A DNA stretch of 64,000 nt. Source: Planosporangium spinosum. GTDB taxonomy: Bacteria; Actinomycetota; Actinomycetes; Mycobacteriales; Micromonosporaceae. The stretch is taken from positions 1-64,000 of the forward strand of contig NZ_JBLYUB010000006.1 in the NCBI RefSeq assembly GCF_049999945.1. The letters are read 5' to 3'. Below the pieces are notes generated by a model. It ran no database searches, had not been told where the DNA came from, and saw nothing but the letters and a program-made list of their open reading frames with translations. Shown piece by piece: positions 40,066 to 47,764 of the stretch (the first letter of the stretch is position 1; each line of letters starts with the position of its first letter). A program made the position numbers and the translations under genes.

Positions 40066-40416
40066 CTAGGCCCCCAGCGCGGTGCCGGCCTCGTCCCCGG
40101 AAGCCTCGCCGCCGGTGAGCGCGTCCAGCACACCCGAGACCACGAAAACCTTGAGTACCTGTCCGCGCGGATTGGCGACGACGAACTCGGTGCCGTGCTC
40201 GAACGCGGCCCGGCGGGCGGCGATCAGTGCGCTGATGCTCATCGAGTCGATGAAGAGCAGGCCGCGAAGGTCCACGACGACCCGGCCGGGGCGCTGCGCG
40301 ACCGCGCCGAAGAGCGCGTCGCGGAGCTGGCCGATGGTCGCCAGGTCGGCCTCGCCCGCAAGGGCGACCGTCACCCGGTCACCCGTTCGCTCAACGGAAG
40401 ACTCAAGTTGCACCAC
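40066..40416 (-). CDS. STAS-domain anti-sigma factor antagonist
   Basis: A 116-residue STAS protein: RVTVALAGEADLATIGQLRDAL and VVVDLRGLLFIDSMSISALIAARR, in which Ser within DSMS is the usual phosphorylation site. Such proteins bind anti-sigma kinases when unphosphorylated. The kinase partner is not adjacent, but SpoIIE phosphatases at 1.1 and 35.8 kb are potential regulators. The C-terminus (EASGDEAGTALGA) abuts a transposase relic and may have been altered by it. Confidence 0.92.
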   Translation of the reverse strand: MVQLESSVERTGDRVTVALAGEADLATIGQLRDALFGAVAQRPGRVVVDLRGLLFIDSMSISALIAARRAAFEHGTEFVVANPRGQVLKVFVVSGVLDALTGGEASGDEAGTALGA

Positions 40417-40651
40417 CCCTACCTCCCCCTTACAGCGACCTGGACCTGATCATATGGCGGAGGTCACCTACCAGGAAGGTCTGGGCGCGGACCCACCATC
40501 GGCATGTCACCCGCCCGTGGTCGGTAGCGACCGCAGGGCCGCGTTCGGTGAGTGGCAGCGACCGCACGGTCGGTCGGTGGTGGCCAGGACCGCGGTCCGG
40601 TGGGCGGCATCCGACCGCGCGGCCGGATGCATGGACCGGGCATGAAACGCG
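40417..40651. other. Intergenic region with GCGACCGCAGG-like short repeats
   Basis: About 235 bp between the STAS start and the TM2 terminator. It has loosely repeated GACCGC/GCGACCGCA elements (40520-40615) but no supported gene. Confidence 0.35.
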
Positions 40652-40686
40652 GGACACCCCGGCGGGGCCAACCCACCGGGGTGTCC
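40652..40686 (-). terminator. Hairpin terminator of the TM2 gene
   Basis: GGACACCCCGGCGGG and CCCACCGGGGTGTCC form a 15-bp stem with one mismatch, ~42 bp beyond the TM2 gene stop. Confidence 0.75.
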
Positions 40687-40727
40687 GTACGCACGGACGG
40701 CGAGGACGGTCGCCCGCCGCAGCCCGC

Positions 40728-40994
40728 TCAGTTCTCGCGCAGCGGCCGTCCCTGTGCGTCGGTGCCACCCTTGACGAGAATCAGAATCCCGTCGATCAGC
40801 GGCCACAGGTAGCCGAAGCCGCAGGTGAGCCAGGTCACCGCGATCTGCCCGATCGCCAGGCCGATGTGACCGGTGTAGAAGCGGCCGGCGCCGAACGAGC
40901 CCAGCAGAATCTGGAGAATACCGGCCACGACCTTTGACTTGTCCGAGGTCGGCATGGCGGGGGCGGGAGTACCACCGGGGAAGAAGTCAGTCAT
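40728..40994 (-). CDS. TM2-domain membrane protein
   Basis: An 88-residue TM2 protein: KVVAGILQILLGSFGAGRFY with the conserved G-x-F/R-Y-x-G turn, then GLAIGQIAVTWLTCGFGYLWPLIDGI. The DRF-like motif between the two helices is GAGRFYTG. A short Pro-rich cytoplasmic N-terminus precedes. Function unknown; common in actinomycetes. ATG 40994 chosen at domain start. Confidence 0.92.
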   Translation of the reverse strand: MTDFFPGGTPAPAMPTSDKSKVVAGILQILLGSFGAGRFYTGHIGLAIGQIAVTWLTCGFGYLWPLIDGILILVKGGTDAQGRPLREN

Positions 40995-41376
40995 GGCCAG
41001 CACAATACGAACTTTTGCCCGGCTATATTCCGATATCTCCAGTTTTACCCCTTCTGCACCTGTAATGCTCCCCGGGCCGGTGCTGGGCATCGCCGAGGCA
41101 CGGTCACCTCACCAGGTTCCGGAGCCGGCGGAGACCTGCTCGAGCGCGGGCATCGCGGCCATCTCCCGGCGTACCTCCGCGGCAGCGCGCCGATCGAGGC
41201 GGGCTGGTCGACCACCGCCAGGATCGTGCCGTGCACCGGGCCGACCGGACACCCGGACGACGGTGCCGCCGAAGCGCTCACCACGGTGGGTTAATGGCCC
41301 GACGGCCCATCTGACAACGCGAATAGCCAAACGCCCCGGTCGGGATCATGGTCCTGACCAGGGCGATTGTCTGTGG
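40995..41376. other. Intergenic region with a possible gene remnant
   Basis: About 380 bp. On the minus strand, codon-like segments GTILAVVDQPASIGA and EVRREMAAMPALEQVSAGSG appear in two different frames close together and end in a stop, which could be a frameshifted relic of a small gene. I could not assign a family. Confidence 0.3.
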
Positions 41377-41447
41377 AGCGGGTGACGGGAATCGAACCCG
41401 CACTGTCAGCTTGGGAAGCTGATGTTCTGCCATTGAACTACACCCGC
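41377..41447 (-). tRNA. tRNA-Gly (anticodon CCC)
   Basis: Read on the minus strand: acceptor GCGGGTG pairs with CACCCGC, D-arm GTTCAATGGCAGAAC, anticodon stem TCAGC/GCTGA with loop TTCCCAA (anticodon CCC), and T-arm CGGGTTCGATTCCCG. The 71-base length is normal for glycine tRNA. CCA is not clearly encoded. Confidence 0.95.
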
Positions 41448-41484
41448 GAGTGGAGCGGAACCTACTCTAGCCGACCCGGCCGCC

Positions 41485-41976
41485 TCAGCGCACCTCGCAC
41501 CGCAGGGTTGGGCGTGGATCACGCCAGACCTGGCGGTATGCGCGGGCGAACTGGTCGACCGGGCTCGGGGACTGGCGGTGCCGCACGATCATGGCCACGT
41601 CGACGGTGAACTCGAACAGCCGCCAGTCGGCCAGGGGCTCGGCGCGCATCTCGATCGCGTACCGCTCGACCCGCGCCGGGTCGGTGATCAGGTGTGCCAT
41701 GCCCGACACGTACGCCTCGTCGTCGGTGGTCTCGGGCGGGAACGAGTGCAGCGCGTACCGCCCGTCACGTTCCAGGTCGCGGCGCTTGGGCGAGTCGATG
41801 ACGAAGCAGTACAGGCCGTCCCGGGTGATGAACGGCGAGACCGGGTGCAACCGCGGACCCCCGTCCGGCCGGATGGTCGCGAGGTAGCCCAGGCCGGGCC
41901 CGTACTGATGGACCAGCGCATGGATCGACGCCGCGAGCTGGGGCTCGACGGCGGCAAACTCGGACCAGGAAGCCAT
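41485..41976 (-). CDS. Pyridoxamine 5'-phosphate oxidase-like (PPOX split-barrel) protein
   Basis: A 163-residue split-barrel protein: GLGYLATIRPDGGPRLHPVSPFI is the FMN/F420-binding strand pair, with RRDLERDGRYALHSFPP following. These proteins bind FMN, F420 or heme; the actual reaction is unknown. ATG 41976 chosen. It lies between tRNA-Gly and the NlpC/P60 genes, not obviously operonic. Confidence 0.88.
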   Translation of the reverse strand: MASWSEFAAVEPQLAASIHALVHQYGPGLGYLATIRPDGGPRLHPVSPFITRDGLYCFVIDSPKRRDLERDGRYALHSFPPETTDDEAYVSGMAHLITDPARVERYAIEMRAEPLADWRLFEFTVDVAMIVRHRQSPSPVDQFARAYRQVWRDPRPTLRCEVR

Positions 41977-42048
41977 GGGTACAGTTTATCGAACACATGT
42001 ACGAGATCGCTGCCGATTGCGCGAACGGGTGACCGACGCGGCAACGAA

Positions 42049-42081
42049 AATCGGGGCGGCGGAAAACCCGCCACCCCGATT
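42049..42081 (-). terminator. Rho-independent terminator of the first NlpC/P60 gene
   Basis: AATCGGGGTGGCGGG pairs with CCGCCGCCCCGATT on the minus strand, followed by TTTCG, 16 bp after the stop. Confidence 0.88.
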
Positions 42082-42097
42082 CCGAAGACAGTGAGGA

Positions 42098-43120
42098 TCA
42101 GCCCGGTCGGCCGAGGCCGGAGATCGGCATCGCGTCCATGCGGACCATCCGGACCACGTCACCGGACTGCGGTGCGTGCAGCGCCCAGCCGTCACCGACG
42201 TACATGCCCATGTGGTGCATGTCAGAGAACCAGAAGATCAGGTCACCGGTGCGCAACTGGTCACGACTGACCCGCTTGGTCGTCTGGAACTGGGTCACCG
42301 TGTAGTGGTACAGGTTGACCCGGCCGCCGGTCGCCTGCGCCCAGGCCCACTTCGTAAGGCCGGAGCAGTCGAAGTTCTTCGGACCCTCGGCGCCGAAGAT
42401 GTACGCGGTTCCGATCTTGCTACAAGCGATCTGGGCGGCCTTGGAGCCGGGGCTGCCGTCCAGGAAGACCGGGCACGGCGCCGGGCGCAGGTTGCCCTGC
42501 GGGGCGTTGGTGCCGTAGGCCTCCAGGCGCATCTTGTTGAACTGCGCGATCTGGTCGTTGAGCTGCTTCTCCTGGTCGGCGAGCTGCTTCTCCTGGACCG
42601 TCAGCTTCTTGACCAGATCGTCGAGCGGCTTCTTCTGCGTGTCGTACTGTTCCTTCATCCGAGCCACGTCGGCGACCCGGTCCCGCTCGTTCTTGGCCAT
42701 GGCGTCCAGCAGAGCGAGCTGGTCGGCGAGGTTGGTCGGCTGGCTACTGGTGAGCAGTGCACTCAGCGCCGACGCCTGGCCGCTCTTGTAAGCGCGCTCG
42801 GAGATCGAACCGACCCGGCTCATCGCGACGTCCACCTGCAGCCGCAGGGGCCTGATCTGCTCCTCGAGCTGCGCGACCTTGGCCTGGTTGTCCGCGAGCT
42901 GGACCTTGACGCCGTTGTGCTGCTCCAGCACGGGTTCGAGTTTGTTCCATGCCTCGTTGATCTGCGCCTCGATGGCGGCAGGATCGGCGGGCGCGGCGTG
43001 GGCGCTGGTCGACAGGCCCAGCGCGATGACCAGTCCGGCGCAGACCGCCCCGACGCCACCGAAGACAGTACGCACGGGTTTCAGACGCGACCCGGAAGGC
43101 CGCATCGTATGCAATTCCAC
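42098..43120 (-). CDS. Secreted NlpC/P60 peptidoglycan hydrolase with coiled coil
   Basis: About 340 residues. Signal peptide ends near LGLSTSAHA|APAD. A coiled-coil region (~50-200; QLADNQAKVAQLEEQIRPL, and VQEKQLADQEKQLNDQIAQ) precedes the NlpC/P60 domain with catalytic Cys in NFDCSGLTKWAW, His in HHMGMYVGDGW and the third polar residue after HAPQSG. It should cleave D-Glu-mDAP-type stem-peptide bonds. GTG 43120 is taken as start because it has AAGGAG at the same spacing as its paralogue, and because the upstream ATG 43144 overlaps the closing stem of the riboswitch. A paralogue follows at 43678. Confidence 0.9.
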   Translation of the reverse strand: MELHTMRPSGSRLKPVRTVFGGVGAVCAGLVIALGLSTSAHAAPADPAAIEAQINEAWNKLEPVLEQHNGVKVQLADNQAKVAQLEEQIRPLRLQVDVAMSRVGSISERAYKSGQASALSALLTSSQPTNLADQLALLDAMAKNERDRVADVARMKEQYDTQKKPLDDLVKKLTVQEKQLADQEKQLNDQIAQFNKMRLEAYGTNAPQGNLRPAPCPVFLDGSPGSKAAQIACSKIGTAYIFGAEGPKNFDCSGLTKWAWAQATGGRVNLYHYTVTQFQTTKRVSRDQLRTGDLIFWFSDMHHMGMYVGDGWALHAPQSGDVVRMVRMDAMPISGLGRPG

Positions 43121-43143
43121 CGGAGTCCGGCTCCTTACTTCCA

Positions 43144-43265
43144 TGACCGCTTACCGGGTTAGCTGACGGGTTCGGGCGGGAAGTTCGCCCTACCGCTGAC
43201 GCAGCGGATTCACCCCGGGACACGATTGGGTCCCCGGCTCGTCGATGAGACGATTGAGCGGTGTC
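43144..43265 (-). promoter_or_regulatory. ydaO/yuaA-type c-di-AMP riboswitch 1
   Basis: On the minus strand the leader shows the conserved blocks in order: GAGCCGGGGACC, GGGGTGAATCC, GGTAGGG, then CCCGAACCCGTCAGCTAACC and a closing stem ACCGCT/AGCGGT. These are the class signatures of the ydaO riboswitch, which turns expression off when c-di-AMP is high and commonly controls cell-wall hydrolases in actinobacteria. It ends ~24 bp before the GTG start. Confidence 0.95.
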
Positions 43266-43629
43266 GCGCGGCGCACCCGCTTTGGGTACGGACTCCCGCC
43301 CGACGAGCAATCACGCTATGGCGCGTCAAGGGTTGTGGCAAGTCCAGGATTGGGCCGTGGGCAGGGACGGCCATGGATTCCCAAAACAGCCCTTCTGACC
43401 TGCCGTTTCGCGGCTCCGGCGTCCTCATCGGCGATACAGAGCGGATCTTAGCCATCTACGGACGGTGGTGTGTAAATCGCCACACCGGCTAACCATTGCG
43501 CAACTGGCAGAGGATGTGAATCTTGCTGCCCGCAAATCCATCGGACGTGCGGAATGTCACCCAAACTGGACGCCTGTTGTCGGTGAATGGTGACCGTTTC
43601 ACTGCTCACCGTAAGGGTGACACGCCGAA
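43266..43629. other. Intergenic region upstream of riboswitch 1
   Basis: About 360 bp between riboswitch 1 and the terminator of the second NlpC/P60 gene. It should hold the promoter for riboswitch 1. A small hairpin GGTGTG-N7-CCACACC lies at ~43470-43489. No gene seen. Confidence 0.35.
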
Positions 43630-43663
43630 AGAGCGCCGGCAATCAATCGATCGCCGGCGCTCT
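43630..43663 (-). terminator. Terminator of the second NlpC/P60 gene
   Basis: AGAGCGCCGGC and its complement form an 11-bp perfect stem, followed on the minus strand by TTTC, 15 bp after the stop at 43678. Confidence 0.9.
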
Positions 43664-43677
43664 CTGTGATCGGGAAC

Positions 43678-44676
43678 TCAGGCCGGGCGGCCGTACCCCG
43701 ACACGTTGTTGGCGTAGTACCCGGTCAGTTGCGCCATCCGGACGTAGTCACCGGTGTGTGGTGCGTGAACCATCCAGCCGCCGCCCACGTAGATACCGAC
43801 ATGGTGGTTGTCGGAGCCGAAGAAGATCAGGTCACCGGTGCGCAACTGGTCCCGGGTGATCGCCGTCGACTTCCTCCGCTGGGCGCTGGCCAGGTGGTCC
43901 AGCCGGACGCCGGCCGCCTGCCAGGCGACCATCGTCAGGCCGGAACAGTCGTAACCGTTGGGGCCCGCTGCTCCCCAGTAGTACGGCTTGCCGATCAGGC
44001 CGCACGCCTTCTGCGCGGCGGTCCCGCCCGGGCCACCGGTGAACTCCACCGGGCAGGCGGTCGGCTTCAGCACGCCGGTGGAGCCGCTGCTCCCGTACGC
44101 CTGCTGGCGCATCCGCTGCAACTGGCTGAGCTGCTCCTCGATCTGCTTCTTCTTCGCCGCGAGGTCGGCGTCCTGCTTCGCCTGCTGTGCGATCAGATTG
44201 TCGAGGGACGTCTTGTCGGCGGCGAACTTGTCGCGCGCGGCAGCCACCGTGCTGATCTGGTCGCGCTGACTACGCGCGACCATGTCCAGCAGCGTCAACT
44301 GCTCGGCGAGCGCCGTGGGCGAGTTGGTGCTCAGGATGGCGTTGACGGTCGACCCGCGCCCGCCCTTGTAGACGCTGGCAGCGAGGTTGCTGACCGTCGA
44401 CATCGCCATGTCGACCTGCAACTGGAGGGGCTGCAACTGCGCCTGCAACTGGTCGGCCTTGGCCTTGTTCGCGGTGAGTTGGCCGTGAACGGCGTTGTAC
44501 TGCTCGATGGTGGGCTCGAGGGTGTTCCACTTCTGCTCGATCTGCGCCTCGATGTCGCCGGGGGCCGGCGCCGGATCGGCGTGCGCCGGAGCGATCGCGA
44601 CGAGAAGGGCCGTGACGCCTGCGATGGCGGTGAAGGCGACGGTGTGAAGCGCGGTGAGCACACGATTGGGTGCCAC
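43678..44676 (-). CDS. Secreted NlpC/P60 peptidoglycan hydrolase, paralogue
   Basis: A 332-residue paralogue of the 42098 protein: signal peptide (VALLVAIAPAHA|DPAP), coiled coil (ANKAKADQLQAQLQPLQLQV, and LIAQQAKQDADLAAKKKQIE), then NlpC/P60 with Cys in GYDCSGLTMVAW, His in DNHHVGIYVGGGW and HAPHTGD. GTG 44676 has GAAGGAG ~10 bp upstream, matching the paralogue's start context. The two genes share layout, leader sequence and riboswitch, so they arose by duplication of the whole unit. Confidence 0.92.
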   Translation of the reverse strand: MAPNRVLTALHTVAFTAIAGVTALLVAIAPAHADPAPAPGDIEAQIEQKWNTLEPTIEQYNAVHGQLTANKAKADQLQAQLQPLQLQVDMAMSTVSNLAASVYKGGRGSTVNAILSTNSPTALAEQLTLLDMVARSQRDQISTVAAARDKFAADKTSLDNLIAQQAKQDADLAAKKKQIEEQLSQLQRMRQQAYGSSGSTGVLKPTACPVEFTGGPGGTAAQKACGLIGKPYYWGAAGPNGYDCSGLTMVAWQAAGVRLDHLASAQRRKSTAITRDQLRTGDLIFFGSDNHHVGIYVGGGWMVHAPHTGDYVRMAQLTGYYANNVSGYGRPA

Positions 44677-44699
44677 GGGAGTCCGACTCCTTCTTCCCT

Positions 44700-44822
44700 G
44701 GCCGCCTGCCGGGTTAGCTGTCGGGTCCGGACTGGGAGCAGGCCCTACCGTGGCGAGGAGACCACGGATTCACCCCGAGGGAAACACGGTTCCCCGGCTC
44801 GTTTGCACGATTCGGCGGTGTC
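44700..44822 (-). promoter_or_regulatory. ydaO/yuaA-type c-di-AMP riboswitch 2
   Basis: Minus-strand leader with GAGCCGGGGAACC, GGGGTGAATCC, GGTAGGG and GTCCGGACCCGACAGCTAAC, closed by CCGCC/GGCGG. The order and spacing match riboswitch 1 while the peripheral stems differ in sequence, as expected for a true conserved aptamer. It ends ~24 bp before the GTG start of the 43678-44676 gene. Confidence 0.95.
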
Positions 44823-45080
44823 CGCCGCGGTCGTGGGGGGAGACGACCTCGGTACGGCCGGACGCTACGCGAGCGTAGTGAAGGTCACGTACCGCGGGCA
44901 AGCCATGATTCAACCCATTTCGTACCGCGCGCACGTCGATACCGACAGTTGCGGAGAACGCCTACGGCACACGGGTTCCCGGGCGCCCGGATGGGTAACG
45001 GGACCGGCCGGTCCATGTAATCGGAAACGATTTCCCGGGTAGTCGCCGGCCAATTCGTCGCCGTCACCTACGTCAATTCG
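44823..45080. other. Intergenic region upstream of riboswitch 2
   Basis: About 260 bp of lower GC (gattcaacccatttcgtacc, aatcggaaacgatttcccgg) that likely holds the promoter for riboswitch 2 and the 3' end of the CNNM transcript. The segment ATCGGAAACGATTTCCCGG has a short inverted repeat GGAAACGATTTCC. No gene seen. Confidence 0.4.
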
Positions 45081-46109
45081 TCAGGTGGCCGGGCTCGATG
45101 TCGGAACGGGTTCGCCGACCACCGCGTTCAGTACGTCGTCGAGGGTCACGATGCCCAGCGGCCGGCGGCCGTCACTGACCAGCGCGATGTGACGCCGCTC
45201 GCGCCGCATCGCCAGGAGCAGCTCGGCCAGGGTCCGATCGGAGGACACGACAGCGAGCGGCCGGATCAGCTCCGCCGGCATCGGCGCGCGCCGCTGCGGC
45301 CCCACGATGCCCAGGACGTCCTTGACGTGCACGAAGCCGAGCACGCGCCGGCTGGTCCGGTCCACCACCGGGAAGCGGGACCGGCGGGTACGCGTCGCGA
45401 GCACCTCCAGCGCCGCCGGCGAGACGTCCTCGGCGACCGTCGTGACCCGCGACCACGGCCGCAGCGCGTCGGACGCGACGCGTTCGCTCAACGCGAGCGC
45501 ACCGGTGAGGCGCGCGTGCTCCTCCGGCTCGAGCAGCCCCTCCGTACGCGCCTGGCCGACCAGTCCCGCCAGCTCCTCGGCCGTGAACACGGTCTTGACC
45601 GCGTCGGTGGCCTCGATGTGCCACAGCCGCAGGATCAGCCGCGACGCCCACCGCATCGCCACCAGCACCGGCTTGGTGGCGACGCAGAACGCGTACATCG
45701 GCGGGCCCAGCCAGAGGACGGCCCGCTCCGGTCCGGCGAGGGTGAGGTTCTTGGGCACCATCTCGCCGATCACGGTGTGCGCGAACACCACGACCACGAG
45801 GGCCAGCACGAACCCCGCCGGATGCGCGAGGTCGTGCAGGCCGACGGCGGTCAGCGGGGCGCTCAGGAGGTGCGCCAGCGCCGGCTCGGCGATCGCACCC
45901 AGCGCGAGCGAACAGATCGTGATGCCGAGCTGGGAGCCGGCGATCATCAGCGGGATCTCGTTCATCGCCCGCAGCGCCAGCCGGGCCGCCCGCGAGGTAG
46001 CCGCGAGCGGCTCGATCGCGGTACGCCGGGACGCGATCAGCGCGAACTCCGCACCCACGAAGAACGCGTTGCCCAGCAACAGCAGGACCGTGACGAGCAG
46101 CTTAGGCAT
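45081..46109 (-). CDS. CNNM/HlyC-CorC-type membrane protein with CBS pair (second of two)
   Basis: About 342 residues. An N-terminal CNNM/DUF21 domain with hydrophobic helices (LLVTVLLLLGNAFFVGAEFAL, then IAGSQLGITICSLALGAIAEP, and GEMVPKNLTLAGPERA) is followed by a CBS pair (SRFPVVDRTSRRVLGFVHVKDVLGI and RHIALVSDGRRPLGIVTLDDVLNAVVG). It lacks the C-terminal CorC_HlyC domain present in its neighbour. CNNM proteins export or gate Mg2+. ATG 46109 with GGAGG upstream overlaps the stop of the upstream paralogue by 8 bp, so they are co-translated and may form a heterodimer. Confidence 0.93.
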   Translation of the reverse strand: MPKLLVTVLLLLGNAFFVGAEFALIASRRTAIEPLAATSRAARLALRAMNEIPLMIAGSQLGITICSLALGAIAEPALAHLLSAPLTAVGLHDLAHPAGFVLALVVVVFAHTVIGEMVPKNLTLAGPERAVLWLGPPMYAFCVATKPVLVAMRWASRLILRLWHIEATDAVKTVFTAEELAGLVGQARTEGLLEPEEHARLTGALALSERVASDALRPWSRVTTVAEDVSPAALEVLATRTRRSRFPVVDRTSRRVLGFVHVKDVLGIVGPQRRAPMPAELIRPLAVVSSDRTLAELLLAMRRERRHIALVSDGRRPLGIVTLDDVLNAVVGEPVPTSSPAT

Positions 46110-47502
46110 CGACGGCCTCCGCACGCGCGACGCGTACCTGCTCGACCCGGCGCCGGTCGACCTCCACGACGGTGAACTCCCACCCGTCCTCGTGCACGCT
46201 CTCCCCCACGACCGGAATGTGCCCCAGCCGCGACATCAGGAAGCCCGCGAGCGTCTCGTACGGCCCCTCGGGGAGCCGGAACCCGGTCCGCTCCGCCAGT
46301 TCGTCCTCACGCAGCAGCCCATCGACCAGCCACTCGTGACCGGGCGCACCGTTGGCGTCCGGGAGAATCAGCTCGTACGTCGTGGACTCCTCCGGCGGCG
46401 CCACGTCGTGCTCGTCGGCGATCTCGCCGACGAGCTCCTCGACCAGATCCTCCACGGTCACCACGCCGTCGGTACCGCCGTACTCGTCGACCACGATCGC
46501 CATGTCCGCGGCACTGTTGCGCAGGACGTGCAGCACCCCGTCCAGGTCCAGGCTCTCCGGCACGTAGACCGGCTCGCGGGCCACCGCGGCCACCTTCGTG
46601 GTCGCCCTCCGCACCGGGGGTACGCCCAGCGCGTCCTTGACCGTGGCGACCCCGGTGACCGTGTCGAGGGTCTGCTCGTACACCGGGAACCTGCTGTGCC
46701 CGGTCTCACGCGCCGCGGCGAGGAGATCCGCGACGGTGGCGTCGGCGCGCAGCGCCTCCACGTCCACCCGGGGGGTCATCGCCTCGGCGGCCCGCTTGTC
46801 GCCGAACCGGATCGTGCGGCGCAGCAGCACCGCCGTCTCCGGCGGCAGGGCACCGGCCCGCGCCGAGATGACGGCGAGCAGGCCCAGCTCCTCCGGGGAG
46901 CGGGCGCTCGCCAGCTCCTCCTGCGGCTCCACGCCCAGCCGGCGCACGATCCAGTTGGCCGACTCGTTGAGCGCGGTGATCATCCAGGAGAGCAGCCGGG
47001 AGAACACGCGCAGCGGCCCGGCCGTCGCCCGCGCGATCGGCATCGGCCGGGCCAGCGCGGCGTTCTTGGGCACGAGCTCACCGAACAGCATCGAGAACAG
47101 GGTGGCGATCACGAGCGCGAGCACGTGCGTGACGCCGGTCGTCGCGGTACCCGCGATGGGGTGCACCAGGGGCGCGAGCAGGTGCGCCAGGGCCGGCTCG
47201 GCCAGGTAACCGGTGAGCAGTGCGGCCAGGGTGATGCCGAGCTGGGTGCCCGAGAGCTGGAACGACAGCTCGTGCAGAGCGTGCCGGACGGTACGCGCGA
47301 CGCGGTCACCGGCTTCGGCATCCCGGTCGATCTGCGCCCGATCGACGGTCACCAGGGAGAACTCCGCCGCGACGAAAGCCGCGTTGGCCACGGTGAGCAG
47401 TACGAACGCCAGAAGTGGCAGCAGCGTCGTCAGTAGTGTGCTGTCGATGATCCCCTCACCTCGGACCCAATTGTTCCATGCGTCTGATCCGCGTGTGCGC
47501 AC
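46102..47502 (-). CDS. CNNM/HlyC-CorC-type membrane protein, full length
   Basis: About 460 residues with CNNM membrane domain (LLPLLAFVLLTVANAAFVAAEFS, SGTQLGITLAALLTGYLAEPA, GELVPKNAALARP), CBS pair (SRFPVYEQTLDTVTGVATVKDAL, then MAIVVDEYGGTDGVVTVEDLVEELVGEI) and a C-terminal CorC_HlyC domain (WLVDGLLREDEL, ETLAGFLMSRLGHIPVVGE). Probably a Mg2+ transporter subunit. The start is unclear: GTG 47502 is the only standard codon, has no ribosome site, and adds ~17 residues before the usual opening; GGTGAGGGG lies just before an in-frame ATC. Confidence 0.9.
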   Translation of the reverse strand: MRTRGSDAWNNWVRGEGIIDSTLLTTLLPLLAFVLLTVANAAFVAAEFSLVTVDRAQIDRDAEAGDRVARTVRHALHELSFQLSGTQLGITLAALLTGYLAEPALAHLLAPLVHPIAGTATTGVTHVLALVIATLFSMLFGELVPKNAALARPMPIARATAGPLRVFSRLLSWMITALNESANWIVRRLGVEPQEELASARSPEELGLLAVISARAGALPPETAVLLRRTIRFGDKRAAEAMTPRVDVEALRADATVADLLAAARETGHSRFPVYEQTLDTVTGVATVKDALGVPPVRRATTKVAAVAREPVYVPESLDLDGVLHVLRNSAADMAIVVDEYGGTDGVVTVEDLVEELVGEIADEHDVAPPEESTTYELILPDANGAPGHEWLVDGLLREDELAERTGFRLPEGPYETLAGFLMSRLGHIPVVGESVHEDGWEFTVVEVDRRRVEQVRVARAEAVDA

Positions 47503-47524
47503 ATGCGCGAGGGGTCAGCCGTCC

Positions 47525-47636
47525 GGTGCGGCCGTTCACGGTGCGGCCGTTCACGGTGCGGCCGTTCACGGTGCGGCCGTTCACGGTGCGGCCGTTCACG
47601 GTGCGGCCGTTCACGGTGCGGCCGTTCACGGTGCGG
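47525..47636. repeat. 15-bp minisatellite, 7.5 perfect units
   Basis: GGTGCGGCCGTTCAC is repeated seven times without change plus a half unit, immediately upstream of the CNNM gene. Complete identity implies very recent expansion. It lies between the CNNM start and the terminator of the EtfD-like gene, so it may sit in the CNNM promoter or leader. Confidence 0.97.
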
Positions 47637-47677
47637 CTTCGCGAGAAAGCCCCCGGGTTTCACGAGAAGACCCCTCA

Positions 47678-47729
47678 CCAGGAGGGCCCCCGCTGACCGC
47701 GTGGGCGCGGTGAGCGGGGGCCCTCCTGG
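47678..47729 (-). terminator. Large hairpin terminator of the EtfD-like gene
   Basis: CCAGGAGGGCCCCCGCT and its complement, with further pairing (GACCGCG/GCGGT) inside, form a stem of about 20 bp, 36 bp beyond the stop. Confidence 0.85.
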
Positions 47730-47764
47730 GGAGCACGCCGGTCACGCCGGCAGCGTGCCGGCTT

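Noticed and set aside
41377..41447. tRNA-Gly with TCC anticodon
   Set aside because: The loop TTCCCAA places CCC at the anticodon positions; the TCC isoacceptor would read CTTCCAA.
43121..43144. ATG 43144 as start of the first NlpC/P60 gene
   Set aside because: It overlaps the closing stem of the c-di-AMP riboswitch and has no ribosome site, whereas GTG 43120 matches its paralogue's context.
47503..47713. Open frames through the 15-bp array (VHGAA and VRPFT repeats)
   Set aside because: A 15-bp period keeps all frames open; no start signals or domain are present.
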